DNA of 64,000 bases, from assembly GCF_027409185.1 (NCBI RefSeq), contig NC_084470.1, positions 38,987,001 to 39,051,000 on the forward strand, written 5' to 3'. The stretch is from Cynocephalus volans. Taxonomy: Eukaryota; Chordata; Mammalia; Dermoptera; Cynocephalidae. Position numbers and translations under genes: made by a program. Positions 11,067-23,663 of the stretch are shown in pieces. Below the pieces are notes generated by a model that was not told the origin of the DNA, made no database searches, and saw only the letters and a list, made by a program, of their open reading frames with translations. Each line of letters starts with the position of its first letter. Position 1 is the stretch's first letter.

Positions 11067-11068
<2 letters not shown>
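8136..11068. other. Unique-looking intergenic sequence
   Basis: I see no gene or clear repeat over most of these 2.9 kb. A weak MIR-like patch ('gaactcctagaatgtcagggctggaagagtcctagaggtgatct') lies at about 10050-10140. A-runs occur near 9188, 9258 and 9656. Open frames at 9175-9492, 10721-10957 and 10980-11258 lack domains and sit in low-complexity or non-coding sequence. Confidence 0.4.

Positions 11069-11104
<36 letters not shown>
11069..11104. repeat. (TG)n microsatellite
   Basis: An uninterrupted GT/TG run of about 36 bases, likely length-variable. Confidence 0.95.
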
Positions 11105-11106
<2 letters not shown>

Positions 11107-12049
11107 ACGCATTTTGGGATAGCATAAGAAATCAGGTCCTAAAAGCATCAGGAAAAGAGATGTGGAAACACAACAACAAAATGTATCTGCCAGTAATTCG
11201 GCCTCCAGATGGCCTAGGTTTCACATTACTGGGCAAATTATTAGAGGTATTTTTTTAAGGCTTTCCCCAGGTTTGATGAAAACACACTTGTCACTAATGG
11301 CAACTGAGTTTGTCACGTTCATGAGCTGTGTTCCTTCTTTGGCTGACAAATATTCTATATTTTGCTCACTATTTAAAGAAAAAAAAAATCAGCGCATTTA
11401 CTTTCTTTCCCTGTGAACTGACCCTAGAAACCAGGCCTGAAATGAATACATTGTGGGTCTCTTTGGAATTTGGACCAAAACTTCATTTTGTTCTTTGAAT
11501 TTCCTTTTATTTTTGTCTTTCAGAGAAGAGTTTGTAAAATGGAAGACAATCCAGAATCTGGCTGTTGGTCGAAGGATTAACAAGCTATCTGTTAAGCTAA
11601 TAGCATTGACTGTTGAATAGATTTTAAAATAAAAGGGCCAGTAGGGAGTAGAATGGGGTTAATTCACTCAAATCCAGGTTCCTTAGGACTGTCTATATTT
11701 CTTCTGAAAGAAAACATCTGCAAGATACTGGTTTTCTCTCAAAGTCTTTCATTCCCACAGGTAACCTTGCCAATTCCCCGGCTTTCTTAGGAGTAAGCTG
11801 CAGGGACCAAAGGAGAATGTGAAATCAGAAACAAAGGACAAAATCTTGGGAAAGTGCTGCCTGAAGGAAGGCTTTGGGGGGACAAACAGGACTGACTTAA
11901 ACTGACATTTTCAACGCTTTACCATTGACAAGAACTTCTATCTCCATATTAAAATATGAACTAAGGAATCCCTGTGGATAAGCCACAGATAAAGAATCTT
12001 TTATCAGATAGTTTTACCTTTCCCTATCAACAGTTATCAGTTCCTACTT
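11105..12049. other. No recognised feature
   Basis: Non-coding. The open frames at 11162-11416 and 11398-11583 show no domain. Confidence 0.35.
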
Positions 12050-12225
12050 TCCCTAGTTCTCACAGCAGCTCTGCTAAGTAGATAATATTTTTTTCCGTTT
12101 TACAGATGAGGAAACTAAAACTCAGAAAGCATACTGCCCAAAATCACACAGCTGGTATGGGAGTGAAGCCAGGTCTAGACACCTGCAAAGACCTCTGCTC
12201 CACCTATGTCACACTGCCTAGTTAT
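12050..12225 (-). repeat. MIR SINE relic
   Basis: Clear antisense MIR: 'ttttacagatgaggaaact' then 'aaaatcacacagctggtatggg' and 'agccaggtctagac'. Confidence 0.8.
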
Positions 12226-12737
12226 GTATCATCCTTTAGTTTTATGAAGTCTCATCTTAAGGCCCATGAAATAAATAGAGAAGGACAGGGAAAGACATTC
12301 TTAATTTGCACAAGAGGGAAGTGAGGTTCAGAGCCTTAGCTCACTCATCTACTTAGCAAAGCCTGGTGTTTGGGAACCACAATGGTTTGTCCCCTTTTAA
12401 TCTATCACCCTATGCCCAGCTCTGAAATCCCATAAATATCTAAAATAAACCAGGCTCTTGGCAGGGCAGATGTGTATATATTTCTCCATCACGGGATGCT
12501 AACCCTGGGTTCTGCGTTGCTCCTGGGATGGTGGAGAGGGTGGTTTCAGTGTATTGCTTCATGGCAGCCACATCTGCCCTCATTTTTTTATTTCCAGGTA
12601 CAGCAGCCAGATTCCAACTGGCACTTCCTGCATGCATTTGCATGAGGGTTTTCTCTGGTCACAGCAGCACACTTTGTCACTTACACAGCAGGTTGGGATG
12701 CTGGGAAGTTGCCACCTTCTAGGAGCAGCCCTCAAAT
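12226..12737. other. No recognised feature
   Basis: Non-coding, slightly more GC-rich after 12480. Overlapping short open frames on both strands show no consistent domain. Confidence 0.35.
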
Positions 12738-13015
12738 GATGACTACTGGGGACCTGGTGTAAAAACTCCCAGCTTCTTCACTCTTGGAAGCATGTATCCT
12801 ACTTTGTGTTACAGAGTTTCCCCAGCAAGGTGAAACTGCACTCGCCCAGCCCATCATGGAAATGGGCTTGATATGGCACTTCTTTTGCTGTCTTCTGTCC
12901 CTTGTCTCACTTCTTTACTCCCCTATCAGTGTTTCTTTTTGCTCCCAAATAAACTCTGCACTCAAATTCTTTTCTCAGATTCCACTTATTGGGAGAACCC
13001 AAACTCAGGAACTTG
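12738..13015 (+). mobile_element. LTR-like fragment with poly(A) signal
   Basis: The right half reads 'ctcccaaataaactctgcactc' (AATAAA about 12946-12951), then 'tctcagattccacttattgggagaacccaaactcagg'. This is the ending I associate with ERVL-type LTRs in mammals. The left edge is uncertain and no TSD is visible. The open frame at 12784-13059 lies within it. Confidence 0.4.
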
Positions 13016-13987
13016 AATATATCCTACATCGATGCTTTCCAAATGATCAGACAGATTGAGACAGCTTTTGGAAAATATGAATACCTGTGCCTGATATGAA
13101 TCTCCTGAACTGTAATCTATGGAGGTTGGGCTCAGGTCTTTGTATTTTCTGTTGGCTCTCCCCTTCCCTGGAGATCTAGGGTGATCAGTCAGGGTGGTAA
13201 CACTGACCCATAGGATGTGTTGCACTATAAATTTCTTCTGGAGCACTGTGGTTGGAAAAACTTTGCTCCCTTAATAAAAAAGTGAACCCTCATGGAGAGT
13301 GAGTGTCATGTGAACCCATAATAAAGTTCCCTTTCACGCTGGGAAATTTAGATGGGGGAAAAAAGTCCATGCTTCAAATTTAGTGCTACTTATGATCTCA
13401 TAGCACATCTAGCTGTAGTCTAATGCCTTCTCATCAGTTATTCTGACTGTTTCTAATTTATTTGCATGTTCCCATTCTAAGTATTTAACCCCACCCCAAA
13501 CCTTAGAAGGTTTTCTTGGGAGGTAATATGGGAAAAATTTAGGAAATGCAATCAGTCAATTAATTCCATCCCATTTGGGAGTACTATATCTGGATCTTTC
13601 TGTGTTACTCTTAGTTTTCTGGTCAACATCACTTTTTGAAACGTGTCTAACCCCTGTCTTCTGGAAATGCCCCATGCTGAGAAGTAAGTATAGTAACTCT
13701 GAAAAATGAGGACTTTCCTGTAGACATATGAGAGAAAAAGACAAAATGAGAAGATGATCAGATTGTGTGGGCTTCGTTTACAGGTAGCTATTTTAAAGGG
13801 GATAATGGCTGTAGATAATAAAACACATTAATTGGGGGAAAAATGTAATTATCTGTGTCCTCCATATTTAAATACATCAGAATTCTTATTCCACCCCCTG
13901 TCCCAGCTTCTTCAGTTATTTTCCTCAGAGCTAAAAATCCCAACTACCCCATTAAAATACTTGTCTTTAAGAAAAAAGGTGGTTGGC
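13016..13987. other. Mostly unassigned; weak MER5/MER20-like patch
   Basis: About 13090-13200 ('atgaatctcctgaactgtaatc...ggctcaggtctttgtatt') loosely resembles hAT MER5/MER20 fossils. The remainder to 13987 has no feature I can support. Confidence 0.3.
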
Positions 13988-13998
13988 GGGGGGGGGGG
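13988..13998. repeat. Poly-G run (G11)
   Basis: Eleven consecutive G within AT-rich sequence, the longest G homopolymer noticed in the window. It is prone to sequencing and replication slippage. Confidence 0.9.
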
Positions 13999-15924
13999 AG
14001 CTTTAAAGTGGGAAGCCTTTAAAATGAGAAGCCTTTATCAATTCCTTTCCATCAATTTTTACAGTAGACTGACTCAGTTTACAACTCCAATGATCACCTC
14101 TGATTAGAGGCTCTAAAATCTCTGACCAGCCTTATAAATGATGGCTCTTGTCTCTCACCTCTCAAAGAGCAACAGAAACACTGTAATTAGAATTGGCTTA
14201 CCATTTGGTCGATGATACACACAGCTGGCTCTGCTCAGCAAGCAGGGGCTATGGTTCTGCCTGTAAGAGACACAAAAGACTTCTGCAGGCAAGAAACTTG
14301 GAAGCCAGAGACTGTGGGAAGCCTATTAGAAAACAGTTCATTGTGCCACAGATTCAGCCAAGTGAGAGCCTCAAGCACAGAGAGGCTCAATTAACCCAGT
14401 GTTTTAATTTGCCTTGTGGTGTGCTAAAAAAGAGCACAGGACTTGTTTTATTTTGCCTGCAAAGTGAAAACAACTTCTATGTTTAAAAATCTAAGGATAT
14501 AGAATTGTGTAGAAAATAAGAGCTATATTAAAGGACACAAAGAAGAAATTATTTCAAAGCCCATCACTTGGAAGTAACAACTCCTATTTTGAATTTTTTT
14601 CCAGTCCTCTCTCTGTACATGCATATATAGAATTTCATATAAAAGGACATATTATGCATGTCATTCAGATAAACTTAATAGTTCTCTATTTCTCTCTCAG
14701 TAATGTTTAGGCTAGACTTGTTAATGCTAACATGCCCCTTCCAGATCAACTGTGTCCAATATTCCAGAATGATCTCTTGTCTCTATCACCATAACCTACT
14801 AGTTTTCTGCCTCTCCTAACTTGAATTCCTGGAAACAATGCCTGCTCCCCTCCCCCAACTTTTGAGATCTTTTGAAGAATTCCAAGATGGGACGCGAGCA
14901 GGATCAACTTTACATTTTTGAAAGCAAATAGACAGCAGCATTCAGAATGAATTGTCAGGGGTGAGGGGAAGATTGGAGATGAGAAGCCCAGGTATTTGTT
15001 GCACTATTAGGTGAAAAAATCCAGTGGCCTAGACCAGAGGTGTGGCAGTAAAGACAGACAAGTAGACAAACTTGAGAGATGTTTGAGAGATGCAATCAGG
15101 CACGTGTTAGATGCCATCGCTACCTATCTACCTATATCTGTCGTCATCATCATCATCACTTTTGTAGTCGTTGTTGTGCTCTGGCCCTCAAGTTTAATGA
15201 TTATAAGGCTGCTGATAAAAATAAATGCAATCAGTAAGGCTTCATAAAACCAGCTTAATTATTCTAGCCAGCCAACATGGTTTCACTGTCAAGTTCAACC
15301 TGATCTAGTCAAAAATAGTTTTGATTTAAACTGTGTCACAGATTAAATGGTCTTAAATCTTTTCTTCTGGTTGTCAGAAAAGGATGGAGTTAATTTTATT
15401 TGAAGACCTCTCTTAATGAAGGCTTTAAATCAAAAACTAGCTGCTTGTCACTTTGCAGGAAAATGACTGAGCTCATGTTAATGAAGTTTATTAAATTCCT
15501 TGTCTCATCCTTGACCTGAGAATTGCAATTAGCTGGAATCTCTGCCCTTCTAGCTCCTCCCACATCTCCACACATGTGTGGACCTGTTTCTTGGAAAGCC
15601 TGGATAACCTCTGTGCTTTTTATTCAGGAGATTAGGGTGTGAGATGCTGTACCTTGAATTCCACAAAAGAGATGTTCCTTAAGGGTGGGTGAGAACAACT
15701 GAATATTCTTTCCCAAGCCACTCAGATGCCATCTCCTGAAGTCTAAAAGACCAATCAAAAATGTTATATTATTAAAGATTAATGTCTGGTTGTCAAAATA
15801 AGATGAAGTACATCGTTTTTAAGACCCAATATAATAAAATGCTCTCTGGGACCCTTTTTTGTGTTTTATAAATTTAACTCACACTGCAAAATAACAATAA
15901 TAATAATTTTCAGCTGACAACATT
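13999..15924. other. Unique-looking intergenic sequence
   Basis: No gene or confident repeat seen. A short (ATC/TCA) run lies near 15143-15160. Open frames at 14193-14486 and 15011-15247 have no domain; the latter runs through the trinucleotide repeat. Confidence 0.35.
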
Positions 15925-16625
15925 TATTAGGCAATTACTATATGCTAGGTACCATGCTAAGCATTTTTTTTCATGCTTTTAAAAATATTTTATTAAAACA
16001 TTGTAATTATACCTACTTATGGGGTATAATCTGATTTTTGATACATATATGTTATATAATAATTGGGTTAAGGTAATTCATTTATTAATTACCTCATATG
16101 TTTGTCATTTCTTGTGTCAAAAACATTCAAAAGCCTCTCCTCTAGCTATTATGTAATATACAAAACTTTGTCAATCACAGTCACCCTCCTGTGCCTTAGA
16201 ACATCAGAACTTATTCCTTTTGTCTAATTGTAATTTTGTGCTTGTTGGCCAACCTCTACCTGTTTTTTCTACCTTTCCACCCCTTCCCAGTCTCTGATAA
16301 CCACTGTTCTACTCTCTGTCTCTATAATATCATTTTTTTTTTAGATGCCACATAAGATTGAGGTCTATGGTATTCGTGTTTCTGTACTTGGCTTACTGCT
16401 CTTAACATAGTGCTCCAAGTCCATCCATGCTAGGTATTTTTAACGTCTTTCTTAATTACTCTTCACAGCAACCCTCTGAAAGTGGACACTATAACAATTC
16501 ACATTTTACAGCTGAGGGAACTGAAGCGTGAAGAGGATAATAAAGTTTTCTAAGGACACACTTTCTTCCAGTGATAAAGCAGTGATTTCAGTTCAAACAA
16601 TCTGACCCTAGAGACCACATCACCA
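15925..16625 (-). repeat. L2/MIR-type relic interrupted by an L1 insertion
   Basis: The left part (15925-15967, 'ggcaattactatatgctaggtaccatgctaagcatttt') and right part (16432-16625, 'aattactcttcacagcaacc...ttttacagctgagggaactg') together read as one antisense L2/MIR-type element. Between them lies an L1 3' end (15968-16431), so the L1 landed later in the older repeat. Confidence 0.65.
15968..16431 (-). mobile_element. L1 LINE 3' end
   Basis: Antisense L1 3' region. It shows 'acattgtaattatacctact', 'atttttgatacatatatg', 'aaaacattcaaaagcctctcc', 'agtctctgataaccactgttc' and 'tagtgctccaagtccatcca' in the expected order, starting with a T/A-rich tail. Confidence 0.8.
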
Positions 16626-17624
16626 AGCCACAGCTTCACGGAGCTGCTCCATGCCAGCTGAACACAGGTCTACATGTTTTTCATTGTCATGACACATAAC
16701 ACTTGGGTTGGTTAATTTAAGCCCGAGAGCATACATTATACACAATTATTATCCTCTATACCCCAAAACTTTGAGTGTCTCACCAGCTTCTCCAAGTTGT
16801 GAGGCCGAACAAGAACCATAACCTTAGTCTTCTGGTACATGCTGTGCTGTGTTGTCTCTCCTTCTGTCGACATCACATAATCCCACTCCGAGTCGATGCA
16901 GTCAGTCCTGAATCTAGCTACTGCCATCATATGGAAGAGTAACGGGGCATTTCACAAATGAAGGGACATTGGACTTCATCAAAGTTAATTGTTTGTAAGT
17001 TTTAACCAAGCAACCATGCCATGATTTGATAAAAACTCTTGTTCATCATAAGCAATAGGCTAAACAATTTAATAACTACATGTATGTTTTATTTTCACCT
17101 ATATTGCAGGACACTGCCAGTACCGAGACTCTACCAATTATTATTTAAAAGTTGACAGTTACAGTCAAGGTAAAAGGTCTTACTTAAGACAATAAATTAA
17201 AGGGTATCACATTACAAGAATTTGCTAAGTCCCAATTCATGAATGCTCACATTGCTGTTCTCTGTGATTAAGTGGGTGCTTTAGCTATAACATACACTCT
17301 TTTTTTTTTTTTTGAAAGTATGCCATACTTTTTAAGCTACAAATTTAGTTTCCAATTTTTCCTAAACAAGAGAGATATCCAAAACACAACTTTTTGATTC
17401 ATCCTGGAAAAAAAAAAAAAAGTCAAAAGTAAGAAAAATAGCAGCTTTGGGGGAAAAGTAATAATCTTCTCTTTTACTGGAGTTTAATCTTACCTAAATT
17501 AAATGACATTTTAAAGTGGTTTTTCATATAGCTGTTTACTGTGATTTTACACATAGATGTAGATATATAGAAAGAGGAAGCAGAAGGTAAAATTTAAAGT
17601 CAGTAGGAGGAAAACAAATATCCC
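16626..17624. other. No recognised feature
   Basis: Non-coding. Contains a T run at about 17299-17313 and an A run at about 17408-17421. The - strand open frame at 16736-16930 lacks any recognised domain. Confidence 0.35.
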
Positions 17625-18000
17625 TGTAGTAGATCGAATCATGCTTCCGTCACTTCTTATCCAGTGCCATGTAACTTGCAGCACCTCGCCCTAGACAGAA
17701 GCATCAGTGTGACAACTCAGAGCCCGGGCTGGAGCAGTGTCAAATGTTTCCACTTACCCTCCTGTGCTACTGCTATACATTATGAGAAGACTATCTCTCA
17801 GGAAACCACTAATCTAAGGAGGATGAGAGACCTATGAAACAGACCTCCTGAGCTCCCTGAAAAGGACCATCTGGTGACTTGAAGCACAATCACCCCTGCT
17901 GACCTGCAGAACAGTGAGCGAGAAAAATAACTGTTTCTCCCTTTAAGCCACTGAGACATTTCAGTTGTTTGTTACACAGTGTTATGGCAGCACACCTAAA
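17625..18000 (+). mobile_element. MaLR-like LTR fragment
   Basis: Starts 'tgtagtagatcgaatcatgc' and ends with 'ctttaagccactgagacatttcagttgtttgttacacagt', the MLT1-class terminal motif. No clean TSD is seen on the right. Confidence 0.6.
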
Positions 18001-18689
18001 GGTAAAGGGATGAGCAAAAGAGTGCCCTCCAGCACTGTGCCTGCTGCTGTTAATGAATAGCCCCAGCATCAACGGGGAGAAATCGATCAGTTCTACTGTA
18101 TTCTGAGCCTGGAAGAGACAACTACTTTATTTTAAGAGGAAATACACAATGTATGTGATGTATGTAGAAACAATCTATACTCTTCCTTTATAAAATTCTT
18201 TGGCCAAGCCCTTCATCAGTATCCAAATGTCTCCTCCGTGCGTTCAATCTGATTCTGACATAAAAGATAAGTGACAATAGGCATGAATATCAGCTAATGT
18301 TTAGGTAACTTCTGAAAATTGCCATTGATGAATTTGATTAGAACCATTCCAAGTCATGTGCCTACATTTTAATCCAAAGTGCCTCCCTGAGTTTGGCCTG
18401 AAAACTTCATGAAACTCAAGGGAAGCAAAATCTGTGGGAAATGGAATTTGTCAAGATTTTGTAAGATGATTTAGCACTTTGCTTAAGGACCAAGGTACTC
18501 ACTGTAACCAAGGGCTTACTATCAGTTGAGCTGTAGCTCACTGAGAAGGTATTAGGTAGGTAGAAAAAGCATCAAGAATTTCCACTCCACTTTCTCATTC
18601 ACATCCCGAGTTAAAATGCATTGTTAGTTGGAAGCGTGGCCTGGTATGATACACAAGAATACCTCACAGTCTATGCCACTGAGAATGTC
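18001..18689. other. No recognised feature
   Basis: Non-coding sequence with no repeat or gene I can assign. Confidence 0.35.
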
Positions 18690-18890
18690 ACCACTACAGA
18701 GTGAGATAGATCCAGGTTCGAATCTTGGATTTTCCATTCACTGGGAATTTACCTGGGGTAACTTAAATTCTATGAACTTCAGTTTCCTTGATTGTAAAAT
18801 GAGAGGTAATAATAACTCTCTAGTGGGGTTACAAAGACAGTTAAATGAGATAATGTATGAAAAGTGCATAGTCTCTAATACTGCGACATA
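18690..18890 (+). repeat. MIR SINE relic
   Basis: 'gatccaggttcgaatcttgg' (tRNA-like B-box region), then 'cttcagtttccttgattgtaaaatgagaggtaataa' and 'gagataatgtatgaaaagtgca' in MIR order. Confidence 0.8.
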
Positions 18891-19960
18891 AGACCTAAAA
18901 TTGAGGTTTAATATTATGTGCTGCCTTGATATCTGGTAAAAATAGGAGGAATATGAATGTTCTTACTGCAAATCTCCTCCCCCTGCTCCCATGCATAAGG
19001 TCTCCTAGCTAAACAGCCCCCCTAGCTAAACAGTCAGAGGACGAGGCACACAGTCCTTACTTATCCCTGAGTAGTGGGTTTCAGTTCCCCACCAGCTCAC
19101 AGAATTATTCAAACGAGCCAAACCCGTCCTCCAGTGACACCCAGGAGTCCCCTCACTCTCTTGGTACTACAAAGCCTGCCTCCCACGGCTGCTGGTTTCC
19201 TCCATCCCTGACCACAGCCCCTGTGTAACCCTGCATGGTGTGCAGTGTTCTCCTCCCCTGGGATGTGAACATATGTGACTAATACATGGCTGTCGATCTC
19301 ATCTGTCCAGTGTAAGGTGCATGTGTTTGTCCGTCCCCATAACTCTAGGGCAGGAATCCCTCTCTGAACTATGTGGTGAAGAGGGAATGATGAACACAAA
19401 TATCTAACATACTGTAAATAATAAATGGTAAATGATGTTACAATTTTCAAGGAAAATGAAACCTAATATTGTGCTCCAGCCTCCCAGAAACCCCTTCAGA
19501 CTTGCTTTTCCCCAAAGCACAGAGGTCACTAGCCTGTTCGTTACCCAGAAGCTGACATTTGGATACCAGACCTAGGGGAGAGGAGGGAGGGCCACGACTG
19601 AGAAAAAGCTCCCACACAAGGGACACACAATGTAAAGAAGACAGGAATAAAAAGTTAGGATCCATGGTCACCATAATTATGTCAACATCTCTAGGGTCTT
19701 TCATCCTCCCGTGATCTCATGGGACTCCTCCAGGGATGTGTTGGGATTGTTAGCAATGTCTCAGCATCCTGGAAGCTTCCTGGCCTGTGAGCCTGAATAT
19801 ATACCCCCAGGTAGATGAGGAGAAGCTTGAGTTCAAAGACGACCTCTGAAGATTCTCAGAAGGCTAGAGATGGAGATAGCACATCCTCAGTTGCTGCTTC
19901 CTACTTCTTTCTGAGGAGCACATCTTCCTGAAGGCTCATTAAATAAGATGTAGTGCTGAC
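18891..19960. other. Unassigned, with a short direct repeat
   Basis: A 13-bp direct repeat, CCTAGCTAAACAG, occurs at 19004-19016 and 19021-19033. The following 350 bases (to about 19380) are more GC-rich than the surroundings and could be an unrecognised LTR. The - strand open frames at 19109-19450 and 19447-19704 show no domain. Confidence 0.35.
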
Positions 19961-19964
19961 TGTA

Positions 19965-20060
19965 TTTTTCAGTTGCCCTCACAGTACTTAGCATGGTACT
20001 TATATTTAGAGGGCTCTCAACAAACATATGTTGACCCAATTCTTGATTGAATAAATGCAA
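19965..20060 (+). repeat. L2 LINE 3' end relic
   Basis: 'acagtacttagcatggtactt' and 'aacaaacatatgttgaccc...gaataaatg' correspond to the degenerate L2 sense-strand tail. Confidence 0.5.
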
Positions 20061-21196
20061 AAGTGAAATGATTTTACTATGCACCTGGCACAATAAGAGC
20101 GTAAGAATTATAGAGCATGGTCTCCAAACTTAAGGAAACTACAATATTTTTGAGGAGACAAAAAAAACCAGAAAACATGTGGAATGAAGGAAGAGTTGTT
20201 GGTGGCTCCTTGAAGAAAGTAGAGAATTAAGTTGAGTCTGAAAAGAGAATAAAAAGAAAACAAGAGTCAGCCTGGGGGTGGGAACAGTGTGAACACATAC
20301 CTGTGCTTTCCCATTCGAGAATACCCTACATGTTTCTTTTTTGTTCTATTGTTTGCTTGTTTATTTTGTTTTGTTTTCTTTCCTACAAGTTTCTTGCCCC
20401 TATTTCAAGAAGAAGGAAGTGACAAGGTAAATGAATAGGCAGGCACATGTTGTCCTACAGAAAATGCATGAGTCCTTCAAATAAATCGTCTTCTGTGTCG
20501 TACTCAAAGCATGCAAATTAAATCAAAGGATTTCTTGTGAAAAGCAAAAGACCATAATTTTGTCCCATTTAGCTTTCTTTTGAGCATCAACATAATCAAT
20601 TTTCAATGTTGTCGTCTATGAAAGGTAGTGTACCCAGTGAGACACTAAAATATCACTGATACTATGTAAATGAATTTCCACATCAGAAATAAAGTCAAGA
20701 AAAGTGTCAGTTTTCCCTTGATGCTCTCGTTCATTATGTGCAGAATAGAAAGAGAGCCATGGTGTAATGAAGACTTGACAAAGCAATGCTGAGGTGACAA
20801 ATATCTGAGGAATAGAAGTTGAAATGTGACATATAATGCAATTGCTAAAGGGAAATAATGGTACCTTTCAAACTTAAAAAAAAAAAGCTCAGTATAGAAA
20901 TAGGAAACCAGGAGTCATGCTTTTAGGAGAAGAAATGAAGCCAAATTCTTTCTGTCCTACCATGGGGGTGTGGTTCTATGTCAAAATATTAGAATCAGAA
21001 GTCGAAATATAGTCTGAAAAGCCTGGATGAAGGGACAAAATCACATTAGCAACCTAAAAAGAGGTGCTAACCTTCAGAATAAAATAAATTGTTCTATTTT
21101 AAGAAATTATCCCAATTCCATTTTGAATAGGAAAGATACAGGACATTTGCTTTTTTAATGCTTCGTGGCTGATATAAATAGTTTCTGGTATCAATT

Positions 21197-21199
<3 letters not shown>
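20061..21199. other. No recognised feature
   Basis: AT-rich non-coding sequence. A poly-A run sits at about 20876-20886. Confidence 0.35.

Positions 21200-21258
<59 letters not shown>
21200..21258. repeat. (CA)n microsatellite, about 59 bp
   Basis: An uninterrupted CA/AC run of about 29 units, the longest perfect dinucleotide tract in the window. Confidence 0.97.
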
Positions 21259-21260
<2 letters not shown>

Positions 21261-22442
21261 TTCCCTACTTATTAGCCCGTAATAGAGGTTTTTCCTCTAC
21301 ACCAAACAAAGAAGGTCATCTGTTTATGTCTGATGAATTTGTCTCAATATCTCACAATCACCAAAAAATTCAGAATACCTTCCTTTAGTTAGAAACTCAA
21401 GATAACTAACGTGTGTGTTGACTGGCTTTTTCCCGGTTTTAGAGATTTGTGATTGGGTGTAGAGAGTCTCTGTCATGGTTATGCAAAATGCCTTTTGACT
21501 TAACTTAGGAAACGTGGCAGATGCTTTCCTAGTCATTAAAAGGCCACACTATTAGTTCCCAAGAAAGAAAGTCTAAATTAAATTAATATGAGGAATAGTT
21601 TTTTTCTCAAGGTGACCAGAGAATCCAGGAAGGAAATCAAACCTTACGATATTGTGATGTGCTTGAGTTTAGATATTCCTGGGGGAAACCATCGACTGCT
21701 TGAAGTAGAACCCCTCTCTTCTTCTTCCCCTTCCCACTCCCCTATTTGCCCACCCTGAGTGCATGGGAAAAAAGCTCAGCCCCCTCACTGTGGAGTCTTG
21801 GACATCAAGACCAGAGTAATATCAACTAGGCAGAGGATAAAAAATGTTGCCAGCCAATGCCTGAGACTGTAAAACTTATAGAAGATAAGAAGGGACAGAT
21901 GGAGACTAATATTTGATTATATTCTTGGTAAATCTGATGGTTCCCCAAAGTAAAAAGGGACAGTGGGGACACTGGAGGGAAAGGGGAAAAAGTTTAGGAA
22001 GTGAAGGAAAAAGCAACAAGTAGGGCCATGACTGACAGCTCCTTTCAGGGGCTTACAGGGTATTACTTGTTTCATGTGCACTACCTGGAACTGGGTATAC
22101 GACCTGATGCCAACACCTCGTCCCCTACCTTAGCTTCCCACTCCTGGGATAGAGGTAATTCTCTAAACCTCTTTAGTTCAGGACATTTAAAGCTTTCTTT
22201 GGGATCCACTGAGTAGAGGAGGTATTCATTCATTCCCGTCCCTGCAGAGCATAGGTGGCCAGAACTAGCACCTATAACACAAACTACTGAGCAGGAAGGG
22301 GCTTCTACCTATGGAAGGATGATTCTCTCTAACCTACCAGCTCCTTCTGGACAGCCAACCTGTGAGCAGAAAAACAATGGTGGTGGGGTGGAGTTGCCTC
22401 TTTGGTTACTATATTTCAGTGACCTTTTTCAGTTACAGAACT
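21259..22442. other. No recognised feature
   Basis: Non-coding sequence. Open frames at 21324-21536 and 22001-22216 have no domain. Confidence 0.35.
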
Positions 22443-23305
22443 GATGCTGGAGGAGAGGGTCTGGGGAGTCCCAGTGGCCTGCCTCAACCCACCCTGTCCT
22501 CTTACCAGGTTCTTGACTCCACCGCAGGAAAGAATTCAAAAGCAGAATCACAGTAGAAAGTGAGAACAGATTTAATTTACTGAATAAGAGATACAGATTT
22601 CACAGAGAGAGTACGACTTGACTCCGGAGGCTGAGCAGGGCCCAGGCCAAATTTAATACAAAAGTAAGAAATGCACACTTAAAGTTTAGTACAGAGTACA
22701 GGCTGGCTCAAAAAAGTGAGAAGCTGCTTGCTGAAAGTAAGTTTAATACAAAAAAAAAAAGAAAAGAAAAAAAAAGAAAGAAATACTTCACAGGCAGAGT
22801 GCAGGTGGGCTCTAGGATAGTAAGCAGCAGCCCTATCTTCTATCCAGATTCAGCTTTTATAGTTTTGCTATCTAATACATATTCAAGATACCTAATGAAT
22901 ATTCAACTAAGGTGGGTGGTTTGCAGTTATCTAACATAGTCTTGCATATGCTCAGTTGGTCTGTTCAGGTCATGTTCATCGGTCAGATTCTATCACATGA
23001 ACTGAACATATTCAAGAATGTTCTGTGCTCTTCAGTACCTCTAGTGGAAGGATAAACTCCCTTCTACTGAGCATGCTCAGTCACTGGGGTTGTATAAATT
23101 CCTTTTACAGAGCATGCTCAGCTACTAGATTTGTATAAGGCCACCCCTTGTGCTCTCAATCTCCCCATGTTGGTGCCAAAAATAGGTCCAATAAGCAACA
23201 ATAACTCTCCTCTAGGGGAGGGCCTAGAGGAGGTGGCTGAGATATTGGGGAGTGGCCTGAAACCCAGAGGTGTGTCCTGAAATCCAAACCCAGGAAAACT
23301 GAGCA
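22443..23305 (-). mobile_element. Retroviral 3' LTR (ERV, antisense)
   Basis: Read on the - strand this looks like an LTR. U3 begins TGCTCAGTTT just after an A/G-rich tract at 23306-23316 that could be the polypurine tract. A TATAAAAG box lies at about 22855-22862. The R/U5-like end has 'tttgaattctttcctgcggtgg' (about 22517-22538), a phrase common at class I ERV LTR ends. U3 carries two imperfect copies of a roughly 43-bp unit (about 23056-23140). A/G-rich sequence at 22750-22782 lies in R/U5. The left boundary is approximate. Confidence 0.55.
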
Positions 23306-23560
23306 CCTTTTATTTCAGAACTATGTCAATATGAAATAGTAAATAGAGACCATCAATTTGGGCCTGATGTGCAGGATGACCAACAAGTCAAATACAGAAT
23401 AGAAAACTTTGCCCAAGCAGCCAACGCCCTGCATCAGGCCCCATGAGCAGAGGGCCAGCATAGCTGTGCTAGCTGTGAGGACCAGGCCAAAAAAATCGGT
23501 GTTCAATTTACTCCAAATGGAGCCAAATCCTCTGCAGTAGTTTCTTCATTCAAGTCAGCC
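23306..23560 (-). pseudogene. Env-like remnant next to ERV LTR
   Basis: Directly upstream (- strand sense) of the LTR is a short open frame (stop near 23321, extending to about 23530) encoding a strongly hydrophobic stretch followed by a cytoplasmic-like tail, where the env transmembrane region of a provirus should end. It is only a fragment; gag, pol and the rest of env are not seen to the right. Assignment depends on position and hydrophobicity, not on a recognised family match. Confidence 0.35.
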
Positions 23561-23663
23561 CCTTAAGGAAATTTGACAGGGAATGAAGATAGGTAAGAGG
23601 GAGGAAGGGAGAAGTGTCTAGGGCAACATGGTGTGAGCTCTGTGGCTTCTCAAATTTAGCCTA

